From NCBI GenBank assembly GCA_900769785.1, contig CAAGHV010000206.1, positions 1 to 34,323 on the forward strand: DNA of 34,323 nt, read 5' to 3'. The notes under the pieces are model-generated. The model was not told where the DNA came from. It did no database searches and saw nothing but the letters and a program-made list of their open reading frames with translations. Position 1 is the first letter of the stretch. The number at the start of each line of letters is the position of its first letter. Position numbers and translations under genes: made by a program. Of the stretch, positions 1 to 8,200 are shown one piece after another. This DNA is from Bacteroidales bacterium (GTDB taxonomy: Bacteria > Bacteroidota > Bacteroidia > Bacteroidales > P3).

Positions 1-10
1 CTTCCGATCT
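1..10. other. Illumina adapter remnant at contig end
   Basis: The first ten bases, CTTCCGATCT, are identical to the 3' end of the standard Illumina TruSeq adapter and sit exactly at the sequence end. Biological sequence appears to begin at base 11. The following rodA reading frame stays open through the junction, so the adapter replaces the missing upstream part of the gene. This is untrimmed sequencing residue, not genome. Confidence 0.9.
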
Positions 11-11
11 G

Positions 12-1274
12 GAACAAAATATATTAGCAAATTTAGATTGGAAAATAATTTTGGCGTATCTTTTTCTCGTTATTTTTGGGTGGATGAATATATATTCAGC
101 GGTTTATGATGAGTCGTCTGCCAATATTTTTGACTTTTCTCGTCAGCATGGTAAGCAACTGATATGGATTTTGGTTGCAATTGTTACAGCGGTATTTACG
201 CTTATTATTGATTCTCGTTTTTTTTCATCTACAGCATATTTTATTTATGGAGGAGTATTTGTTCTTCTTATAGTAGTACTATTTACAGCTACAGTTACGA
301 AGGGGGCTGCATCGTGGATATCTATAGGGTCTTTTAAATTACAACCTTCAGAGTTCGCCAAATTTGCCACAGCATTGGCCTTTTCCAAGTATTTAAGTGC
401 TATAGATATTGATATGAAAAATAAGCGGACCAAGGTAATAGCGGCTACTATCATATTTGTGCCGGCATTTTTAGTCTTACTACAACACGATACGGGATCG
501 GCATTAGTGTTTGCTGGATTCTTATTGCCATTTTTCCGTGAAGGTTTGTCGGGAATTATACTTGTTGTGGGTGTTGTGGCTGTTATAATATTTGTGTTGG
601 CACTTGCTTTTGATAAGTTTATTGTTGTCGGTTTATTGTTTATTGTCTTGCTTGGATACATTTTTCTTTGGTTAACCAAAAGTAAACGAACATTTCGGAA
701 TATTCTGAAACCTATAGGTATATTTATATGTAGTTGTATGTTTGTTTTTTCCGTTGATTTCGTTTTCGAGAATGTATTAGAACCACACCAAAAAGACCGT
801 ATCTATGTGCTATTAGGCAAAAGTAATGACCCTCGTGGTATAGACTATAATGTAAATCAGTCCAAAATAGCTATAGGTTCTGGTGAATTGTTTGGTAAGG
901 GTTTTCTTGATGGAACTCAGACTAAATATAATTTTGTACCCGAACAGGAAACCGATTTTATATTTTGTACTGTTGGAGAAGAGTGGGGATTCATTGGATC
1001 AGTGGGAGTAGTTGGGGTATATTTATATATGTTACTACATCTTGTAACTATGGCAGAACGTCAAAGATCTCGTTTTGCACGTATATATGGATATTCGGTA
1101 GCAAGTATATTTTTTATACATTTTACTATCAATATAGGAATGGTTTTAGGTTTATTGCCTGTAATAGGCATACCATTGCCGTTTTTTAGCTATGGTGGAT
1201 CATCACTTATTGCATTTACACTTATGCTGTTTGTTTTCATAAGACAGGATACTGTACATAACCAAATACTATAA
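12..1274 (+). CDS. rodA: RodA, SEDS peptidoglycan polymerase (5' partial)
   Basis: RodA is the membrane glycosyltransferase of the rod complex; it polymerises lipid II into glycan strands together with a class B penicillin-binding protein. The translation is a string of hydrophobic helices. It carries the SEDS signatures VPEQETDFIFCTVGEEWG, in the region of the catalytic Asp, and SYGGSS near the C-terminus. A TTG at 51 can be read as a start, but the frame is open to the contig edge and encodes NILANLDWKIILAYLF, which matches the usual RodA N-terminus. The true start was therefore lost upstream, and the gene is missing only a short N-terminal piece. In Bacteroidetes the mreBCD and mrdA genes usually precede rodA. 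clpX follows 24 bp downstream on the same strand. FtsW is the alternative, but the context and N-terminus favour RodA. Confidence 0.9.
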   Translation, partial: EQNILANLDWKIILAYLFLVIFGWMNIYSAVYDESSANIFDFSRQHGKQLIWILVAIVTAVFTLIIDSRFFSSTAYFIYGGVFVLLIVVLFTATVTKGAASWISIGSFKLQPSEFAKFATALAFSKYLSAIDIDMKNKRTKVIAATIIFVPAFLVLLQHDTGSALVFAGFLLPFFREGLSGIILVVGVVAVIIFVLALAFDKFIVVGLLFIVLLGYIFLWLTKSKRTFRNILKPIGIFICSCMFVFSVDFVFENVLEPHQKDRIYVLLGKSNDPRGIDYNVNQSKIAIGSGELFGKGFLDGTQTKYNFVPEQETDFIFCTVGEEWGFIGSVGVVGVYLYMLLHLVTMAERQRSRFARIYGYSVASIFFIHFTINIGMVLGLLPVIGIPLPFFSYGGSSLIAFTLMLFVFIRQDTVHNQIL

Positions 1275-1298
1275 ACAAATAATAATAACACATATAAT

Positions 1299-2522
1299 AT
1301 GGCAAAAAAGAAAGAAAGAGTATGTTCATTTTGTGGACGAAGTGAATCGGAAGTTAAGGTGCTTTTGCAAGGTATTGATGGAGCAATATGTGAAACATGT
1401 GTAGAAACAGCAGGTAGGGTATTAAGAGAAGCTTCTTTGACTCCTGATAGTGATTTTAAGATAGATATAAAAACGCCCAAAGAAATAAAAGAACATTTGG
1501 ATAAATATGTAATAGGTCAAGATGATGCTAAAAAAGTGTTGTCAGTAGCTGTGTACAATCATTTTAAGCGGCTTATATATAACCAAGAGAAACATCAAAA
1601 TAATGATGTAGAAATAGAAAAATCTAATATTATCCTTGTTGGAGAAACAGGAACAGGTAAAACTCTTATGGCACGTACTATAGCAAAGATTCTAAACGTG
1701 CCTTTTTGCATAGCCGATGCTACTGTACTTACAGAAGCTGGATATGTTGGTGAAGATGTTGAAAATATACTTACTAAATTATTGCAAGCTGCCAATTACG
1801 ATGTAGCAGCCGCCGAACGTGGTATTGTATTTATTGATGAGATAGACAAGATAGCGCGTAAGAGCGATAATCCATCTATTACTCGAGATGTTTCAGGTGA
1901 AGGTGTACAACAAGCATTGTTGAAACTTTTGGAAGGGGCAATAGTAAATGTGCCACCACAAGGTGGTAGAAAGCATCCGGATCAAAAAATGATTGCAGTA
2001 AATACCCAAAACATATTATTTATATCGGGTGGTGCATTTGATGGTATCGAAAGAATAATAGCTTCTAGAATGAAAGCCCATGTGATAGGATTTAGTGAAA
2101 GTAAGAATCGAACAAATATTGACAAAGATAATCTTTTACAATATCTATCACCACAAGATTTAAAAAAGTTTGGTATTATTCCCGAACTTGTAGGTCGTTT
2201 TCCCTTACTTACTTATCTCAATCCGTTGGATAAATATGCTCTTCGCCAGATAATTAGTGAGCCTAAAAACGCTTTGGTAAAACAATATCAACAGTTGTTT
2301 CTAATGGATAATATCCGTTTGGAATTTGATGATGAAGCTTTAGATACAGTGGTAGATACAGCATTGGAATATAAATTAGGCGCTCGTGGCCTTCGATCAA
2401 TAATGGAAAGTATAATGACTGATATAATGTATGAAATACCTGGGAAACGTAAAACAATAAAACCAATGACTATTACTAAGGATATGATATTGGAGAAAAT
2501 AGATAAGTCGAAAATTAATTGA
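1299..2522 (+). CDS. clpX: ClpX, ATP-dependent unfoldase of the ClpXP protease
   Basis: ClpX is a hexameric AAA+ unfoldase that recognises tagged substrates and feeds them to the ClpP peptidase. An N-terminal C4 zinc-binding domain is visible (C9, C12, C31, C34). It is followed by Walker A GETGTGKT (115-122), pore loop GYVG (148-151), Walker B IVFIDEID (176-183) and the RKH loop in GGRKHPDQ. AHVIGFSE contains the IGF loop that docks on ClpP, so a ClpP partner must be encoded elsewhere. The length of 407 aa is normal. The ATG lies 24 bp after rodA in an A-rich leader without a clear Shine-Dalgarno, which is typical for the phylum. No separate promoter was seen, so read-through from rodA is plausible. 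Confidence 0.97.
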   Translation: MAKKKERVCSFCGRSESEVKVLLQGIDGAICETCVETAGRVLREASLTPDSDFKIDIKTPKEIKEHLDKYVIGQDDAKKVLSVAVYNHFKRLIYNQEKHQNNDVEIEKSNIILVGETGTGKTLMARTIAKILNVPFCIADATVLTEAGYVGEDVENILTKLLQAANYDVAAAERGIVFIDEIDKIARKSDNPSITRDVSGEGVQQALLKLLEGAIVNVPPQGGRKHPDQKMIAVNTQNILFISGGAFDGIERIIASRMKAHVIGFSESKNRTNIDKDNLLQYLSPQDLKKFGIIPELVGRFPLLTYLNPLDKYALRQIISEPKNALVKQYQQLFLMDNIRLEFDDEALDTVVDTALEYKLGARGLRSIMESIMTDIMYEIPGKRKTIKPMTITKDMILEKIDKSKIN

Positions 2523-2564
2523 TAGATATAATAAAAATATTTACTAACTAAAAAACAACGAACA

Positions 2565-3242
2565 ATGAAAAAAACATTATTTTGGATGCTTGTATGCTGT
2601 TTATCCTTACAAGTTTCCGCTCAAAAAAAAGTGAACATTCTAGGAGGGTCTGTAGGTGAAATAAAAGAAGAAACACGAATCGAACTTCCGAAACCTGAAT
2701 ATGGTAGTGGCCTTCCTTTGATGGAAGCATTAAAACGAAGAGCAACTTCCCGTAGTTTCTTGCCAGAACCACTTCCAATGCAAGAAATATCTAATATATT
2801 ATGGGCTGCCAATGGTGTAAATCGTCCCCAATTAGGTATGCGTACTGCTCCTTCGGCACGTAATGCTCAAGAAATAGACGTATATGTTTTTCTTGAAAAA
2901 GGTGTATTCTTATATAATGCAGACAAGCATGTGCTTGATCCTGTAGTTATGAAAGATTTCCGTAAAGAAGTAAGTAACCAAAAATTCTTTGTGGAAGCAC
3001 CTATGGTATTGGTATATGTTGCCAATTACGACAAAATGGTAAAATTTTCTGACGAAGCAAAAGAATTTTATTCTGCAACTGACGTAGGATTCGTTAGTCA
3101 AAATGTATATTTATATTGTGCTAGTAGTAAGTTATCTACTGTAGTATGCGGAATGTTTAATAAGGAGTTGATACAAAAGCTCCTTAATATTAAAAATGGA
3201 AAAATTCTTTTGGTGCAACCTGTGGGACGCGCAACTGAATAG
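2565..3242 (+). CDS. Secreted SagB/ThcOx-type nitroreductase-family protein
   Basis: This 225-residue protein starts with a clear signal peptide (MKKTLFWMLVCCLSLQVSAQ), so it is exported to the periplasm or beyond. The mature part resembles the FMN-binding nitroreductase fold of the SagB/ThcOx group: RRATSRSF, then ILWAANGVNRP and RTAPSARNAQEIDVYVF, with a C-terminal half ending in VVCGMFNK and LVQPVGRA. Known members oxidise azolines or reduce nitro or quinone compounds with FMN. The substrate here is unknown, and no leader peptide or cyclodehydratase gene is nearby to suggest azole biosynthesis. It lies 42 bp after clpX and is closed by a strong terminator. Family assignment is good; the specific function is open. 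Confidence 0.8.
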   Translation: MKKTLFWMLVCCLSLQVSAQKKVNILGGSVGEIKEETRIELPKPEYGSGLPLMEALKRRATSRSFLPEPLPMQEISNILWAANGVNRPQLGMRTAPSARNAQEIDVYVFLEKGVFLYNADKHVLDPVVMKDFRKEVSNQKFFVEAPMVLVYVANYDKMVKFSDEAKEFYSATDVGFVSQNVYLYCASSKLSTVVCGMFNKELIQKLLNIKNGKILLVQPVGRATE

Positions 3243-3258
3243 AAAATAGTTACAATAG

Positions 3259-3298
3259 AAAAGGTGGTGAAAAACATTATATTTTTCACCACCTTTTT
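3259..3298 (+). terminator. Rho-independent terminator after nitroreductase gene
   Basis: A perfect 16-bp stem (3259-3274 with 3282-3297) and 7-base loop, with the core GGTGGTG paired to CACCACC. It is flanked by A-rich and T-rich tracts and starts 16 bp after the stop codon. The A/T symmetry could let it work on both strands. Confidence 0.9.
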
Positions 3299-3328
3299 CT
3301 TTACAAATCAATGAGGTCTCTGCTCGTC

Positions 3329-3363
3329 GCACACTTAGAAAATATTCATTTTTCTAAGTGTGC
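3329..3363. repeat. Perfect 14-bp inverted repeat (stem-loop)
   Basis: GCACACTTAGAAAA at 3329-3342 is the exact reverse complement of 3350-3363, with a 7-base loop. There is no T-run directly after it, and it stands 30 bp beyond the terminator of the preceding gene. It could be a back-up terminator, an RNA stability element or a dyad binding site. Confidence 0.75.
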
Positions 3364-3771
3364 TTCCATCTTTTTAGTTGAGATTCAATCTTATATCCAC
3401 GCTTTGAATACGTATGTGTTGAATACAACGTGCATAGTTCAAAATATTTTGCACTGCACATTTTGATGGTTGCATACACACTAAACTATTTGTGTGCATT
3501 GAGTTTAGAGTACCTTTTGGTCGAGAAGAATTGTAGTGATCATTCATGGGCATTTAATGTTTAATTAATAAATGAATTTACTCTGTGCTTACAAATTCTT
3601 CCGAAAGATACCAATAAAACTTAGAAAATGAAAAAATATTGTATGACATATATATTTATTTTGTTATTTAACTTTTAGATTCTCTTTTTTTATAGGTGTG
3701 TATGGGTGTATATAAATGTTTTTCAATAATATATGATGATGAGTGGGAGGTGGTAAGATTGATATTTATTA
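3364..3771. other. Intergenic stretch without recognised gene
   Basis: About 400 bp of AT-rich sequence lies between two terminators. Weak overlapping hairpins can be drawn at 3471-3508 (TGCATACACA with TGTGTGCA; CTAAACT with AGTTTAG), and they would exclude one another. No ORF with coding character, tRNA or convincing promoter was found. Confidence 0.5.
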
Positions 3772-3820
3772 CAAAAGAAATCCCACAAAATCATTGGAGA
3801 TTCTAATGAATTTTGTGGGA
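3772..3820 (-). terminator. Terminator of the ECF sigma gene
   Basis: TCCCACAAAATCATT (3781-3795) pairs with AATGAATTTTGTGGGA (3805-3820) with one bulged base. Read on the minus strand, the stem is followed by TTTCTTTTG. It lies 28 bp beyond the stop codon of the sigma gene. Confidence 0.85.
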
Positions 3821-3848
3821 CAATAATTATTCGATTGGAATAATATTG

Positions 3849-4448
3849 CTATAAGTCTATCGAAATATTGCTATCCTTTGCCAATCGGCGTAAATTTATT
3901 ATTGCATACCTCATACGTCCCAAGGCTGTATTGATGCTTACACCTGTTTTAGCTGCAATATCTTTGAAATCATATTTTCCATAATGGCGCAAAATAACTA
4001 CACGGCGTTGTTCCTCAGGAAGTTTTTTTATTAGTTTGCGAACGTCGCGTTGTGTTTGAATGCGTATCATTCTTTTTTCAGCATTGTCATCAGGAACGCG
4101 CAGATTATCTATAATATCTGTTTCACCATCACGGCTCGTTACTTTGGGCATCTTATTTTCTCTACGAAAATGATCTACAATGAGGTTGTGTGCGATACGC
4201 ATAACCCAATTGATAAATTTATTTTCATCTTTGTATGAACCGGAATTAATAGTATGGATTACTTTGAAGAAAGTATCCTGAAATATATCATCGGCAATAT
4301 CTTTGTTCTTAACAGACATAAAGATATAGCCATATACTTTACTCTGATGACGAGCCAATAAAGTTTCGAAATCTGAATAATTACCATTCTTGTAACCAAT
4401 AATAAGCTCATCATCGCTGAGCTGTTGTCTTGCTGTTACTTCAATCAT
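3849..4448 (-). CDS. ECF-type RNA polymerase sigma factor
   Basis: This 199-residue sigma-70 family protein has region 2 (FETLLARHQSKVYGYIFM, then DIADDIFQDTFFKVI and FINWVMRIAHNLIVDHFR). A linker leads to region 4, LPEEQRRVVILRHYGKYDFKDIAAKTGVSINTALGRMRYAI, which has a helix-turn-helix for -35 recognition. No anti-sigma gene is adjacent; the gene stands alone with its own promoter and terminator. The start is fixed by an unusually strong Shine-Dalgarno, TAGGAGG at 4454-4460, about 5 bases before the ATG. The next gene, on the other strand, encodes a very large secreted protein. Whether this sigma factor controls it cannot be read from the sequence. Confidence 0.93.
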   Translation of the reverse strand: MIEVTARQQLSDDELIIGYKNGNYSDFETLLARHQSKVYGYIFMSVKNKDIADDIFQDTFFKVIHTINSGSYKDENKFINWVMRIAHNLIVDHFRRENKMPKVTSRDGETDIIDNLRVPDDNAEKRMIRIQTQRDVRKLIKKLPEEQRRVVILRHYGKYDFKDIAAKTGVSINTALGRMRYAIINLRRLAKDSNISIDL

Positions 4449-4537
4449 TACTACCTCCTACTGTTTTTAAATTCAAGCGTAGTTGTTTTTTCGATAATCT
4501 TCAGTTTTTGTGAATAATCATTTTATATTTCAAATTG

Positions 4538-4570
4538 CAAAGATACAATATTTTTTTGATTCTACCAAAA
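4538..4570 (-). promoter_or_regulatory. Bacteroidetes-type promoter of the ECF sigma gene
   Basis: On the minus strand TTTTG (4570-4566) is followed after 20 bases by TATCTTTG (4545-4538), matching the -33 TTTG / -7 TAnnTTTG consensus of the primary Bacteroidetes sigma factor. It would give a 5' leader of roughly 80 nt. Confidence 0.8.
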
Positions 4571-4916
4571 TATTTTTCCTCTTTCTTCGTAGTGCGTTTC
4601 AGTATTTGAATCTTATAAAATTGACCAATGCTCTAATTATAAATTAAATAACTCTTTTTTGTGTTCAATGAAAAACTTAAATTACACTATAAGTTTTTTT
4701 CTTGTCTTCTTATTTTTACCTTGGATTCTATATGTTTTCGTGGAATATTATAGCATAATAGACCGCAATAATCATATATTTTACACATATATTTATAATA
4801 AATCTATTGTATCAAGCAGACTGTTTATGTAGTTTATCATTGTTAGTATTTGCTCTTTTTTTATGTAAAATGTAATATTTTGTTGATATTGATGATGTCT
4901 TATTGAAAAACTATTG
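4571..4916. other. Intergenic stretch without recognised gene
   Basis: Very AT-rich sequence between the divergent sigma promoter and the short repeat array. I see no ORF, RNA gene or strong hairpin. Confidence 0.5.
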
Positions 4917-4918
4917 AT

Positions 4919-5006
4919 CTACATTACGATGTAGTTGAGTTTTAATCGAGAGGGAAATTTATCTACATTGCGAGGTAGATTTATTTATATCCAGGGAAAT
5001 TTTCAT
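4919..5006 (+). repeat. Four-unit array with about 22-bp period (array A)
   Basis: Units begin at 4919, 4941, 4963 and 4985. Units 1 and 3 carry CTACATTACGATGTAG (a 16-bp dyad with a 4-base centre) and CTACATTGCGAGGTAG. Units 2 and 4 end in the shared GGGAAATTT. The pattern can also be read as two 44-bp copies. The unit aligns with arrays at 15361 and 20666 in the same orientation. Confidence 0.7.
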
Positions 5007-5150
5007 GCTATACCATTATATTTTTGATAACCTATTATGAGCTGGACGATGATAGGGTATTGTTGGATTAGGAATATACAATATAATGATGTTTTTATGT
5101 GGATAAAAAATTATCATCATTCTGTTATTGATAACTTTATTAGGTTCGCC

Positions 5151-5181
5151 GATGTTTATACGGAAATAATGTATAACTTTG
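5151..5181 (+). promoter_or_regulatory. Probable promoter of the large secreted protein gene
   Basis: TAACTTTG at 5174-5181 matches the TAnnTTTG -7 box. The -33 element about 19 bases upstream (GATG at 5151-5154) is a poor match. Because transcription would begin near 5188, possible start codons at or before 5181 are excluded and the ATGs at 5230/5236 are preferred. Confidence 0.55.
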
Positions 5182-5229
5182 TTCGTTAAAAGGAACATTA
5201 TATATTGTAGCAAACATATAGTTATTATT

Positions 5230-8200
5230 ATGGTAATGAATTTGAAACGGATTATTATTGCGATACCCTTTTTGGTGTCATTTATGTGGCTTAATGCCCA
5301 AAAAACTACCACCACGTTCACAGCAGCCAACTATATTGGCGAGGTATCGGAGTTTTTAGAAAAAGACAAGGGTAGCTCTAAAGAGCAGTTGTTGGCCAAC
5401 GAAAAGTTACTCAAACTCTATACTCCTATTTGGACCGATTACAGCAAGGTCAATAAGGAACGTATAGTGGCAATATCCAATCAGTTGGTAAAATTGAAGG
5501 TGCGTCAGCAACCAGATTTTTATAGATTTATCGAAGTTCAGCTTACTTTCATAAATTCTACTCAAACGGCACAGAGTTTCGATAATTGGGTTGAGTCACT
5601 AGACTTAATACTAAAAAAGAAACGCAAACTTAAGGATTTCAACGAATTTGTTGCTTATACCGAAATGTTGTTGAAAGATAATATACTATCTAATTCGAGG
5701 TCTGCAAAATGGGAGTTTCAGGAGGGTACAACATACTCGTTCGAGATAATAAATGACCGTATTGCAATAAGTTTCAATAATCCGTTTGAACTCTTTTATA
5801 ATTCCGATAAGGATGGTGGCACCATTGCCGGCACCAAGGGTGTGTATTACCCAATGGATAACGAGTGGATAGGTTCGGGTGGTAAAATTGATTGGGCGCG
5901 TACAGGACTTTCGAGTGCTCAAGTCTGGGCTACTTTAGCTACATATACTGCCAATACTAAGTTCCCGAAATTTACAGCCGACTCGGTACAGTTTGTAAAT
6001 AAGAAGTATTTAAAAGAGCCGGTACTAGGGCGCTTAGAAGAACAACTTATGAACCAACTGCCTCCCGAGAAATATAATTTTCCCAAATTCCGTTCGTATA
6101 AAAAAGACTTTGTTATTCCCGGTATTCTTCCAAATGTCGATTACAGAGGTAGTTTTATGATGAATGGCTCCAAATTTATTACCTCTGACAGTAAAAATCC
6201 TGCCACACTGATATTTTATCGCGATCAGCAACCATTTATTATAGCTTCGGCCTATAAGTTTTTGCTTACGCCTGAGAAAGCTGTAAGCGAAGCAGCCGAT
6301 GTTACTATTTACCTCGATGGTGATTCTATATTCAATTCGGGAGTGGCTCTTAGTTATGTGTCTGGCGATAAAAAACTTTCACTTATAAATGGAAGTAAGC
6401 GAAATTATTATAGTCCTTATACCAATACTTATCATAATTTGGATATGTATTGCGAAAACATCACTTGGGACATACCCGGAGATAAGTTAGATATTTCGAT
6501 GCTTCGGCAACAAGGCACCCAATCATATTCGTCGTTCGAGTCATCCGATTATTATTCGTTACAGAAGTATTTGGATATACAAGGTATAGATCAAATAAGT
6601 CCGTTGCAAAAGGTATATAGATATATGAAAAACCGGCAGTCCAACGAGTTTTATATCGACGAATTTGCTCAGTTTATAAAGATGGACCTTATACAGGCTA
6701 AGTTGATGATCCATAATTTGGCTAAAGCCGGACTGCTTACCTTCAACGAAGGGGAAGGTCGTGTGTATGTAAAAGAGAAACTACCTATCTATAGTAGAGC
6801 ATACGCAAAATCACCCAAAGTGGATTATGATGCTTTGATATTAAACTCCGAAACAGCAAATACCGAGAATGCAGTATTGGATTTGAAAACCAATGATCTT
6901 GCTATGCGTGGGGTAAAGAAATTTGTGGTTAGCGATACTCACCAAGTGGCTATATATCCTAAAGGTGGAAACTTAGTTGTAAAGAAAAATAGAAATATTA
7001 TATTCGATGGACTTATCAATGCAGGCAGGTTTGTAATGTTCGTTTCGGAAGCAAACTTTAGCTACGATACTTTCAAACTTACATTGCCACAGATAGACTC
7101 GATGATGTTCTATGTAAAATCGTTTACCGACACTCGGCCTGATGCACCGTTGGTATTAGTACGTACACCTATTCACAATCTCAAAGGAGAGATACTTGTG
7201 GATAAGCCAAACAATAAATCGGGTTTGAAAAAGATAAAAGATTATCCTATATTCAACAGTTTGGAAGATAGTTATGCCTATTATGATAATCCAAAGATAC
7301 GTGGAGGTGTATATAAACGTGATAAATTTTATTATACTCTCCAACCTTTTACCATCAAGAATATGATGACATTCGAGACGGACAGCTTGGAGTTTACAGG
7401 GGCCCTTACTTCGGCAGGTATATTCCCCGAGATTAAAGAACCATTGAAGGTACAGAAAGATTATTCGCTTGGATTTATAGTAAAAACGCCATCTGCAGGT
7501 TTGCCTGCCTACGGAGGTAAGGGTAAATATAAAAATACTATTGATCTTAGTAATAAAGGTTTGTTGGGAGAAGGTAATTTAGAATACCTATCGTCTGTTA
7601 CAAGTGCAAGCAAAAATAATATGGTGTTTATGCCTGACTCTATGTTAGCTCTTACAGATACTTTCTATATAGCTGAAACAGCTTCAACTCCAGATGCCAA
7701 AGTTGGCAGAGTTGATGTGAAATGGTTGCCTTATCAAGATGAAATGTATGCTACTAGCCGTAATACTCCTTTCTCTTTGTATGGAGGCGAAACGCAATTT
7801 CGTGGTCAGTTAGTACTGCGTCCTGTAGGATTGCAAGGTGGTGGAAATGCCGTTGTAAGGGAAGCTGAGCTATATGCTGAACTTTTCGATATGAAGCCAA
7901 GGAATATGACTTCTAATATATCGGAGTTTAAGTTGAGATCAGACCTTTACGACAATATAGCTCTTTCGGCAACGGATGTTAAATCCAATATTGACTACGA
8001 TAAACAAATTGGAACATTTGTATCCAATAAATCGTTGGAGTGTGTATCGCTCGATATTATTCAATATGTGGCTTGTATTGATAAATTTGTTTGGGATATG
8101 AATAAGAAAGAGGTATCGCTTCAAAATAGTAAAAGTACTTCTACTCAGGGATTGGGTGCTCTTGCTTTGAACAAAAGAGTAGGTAAAACTATGCCTGGTG

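Noticed and set aside
5179..5229. Earlier TTG start for the large secreted protein
   Set aside because: The codon overlaps the TAACTTTG promoter box, and the extra residues would bury the signal peptide behind a 17-19 residue extension.
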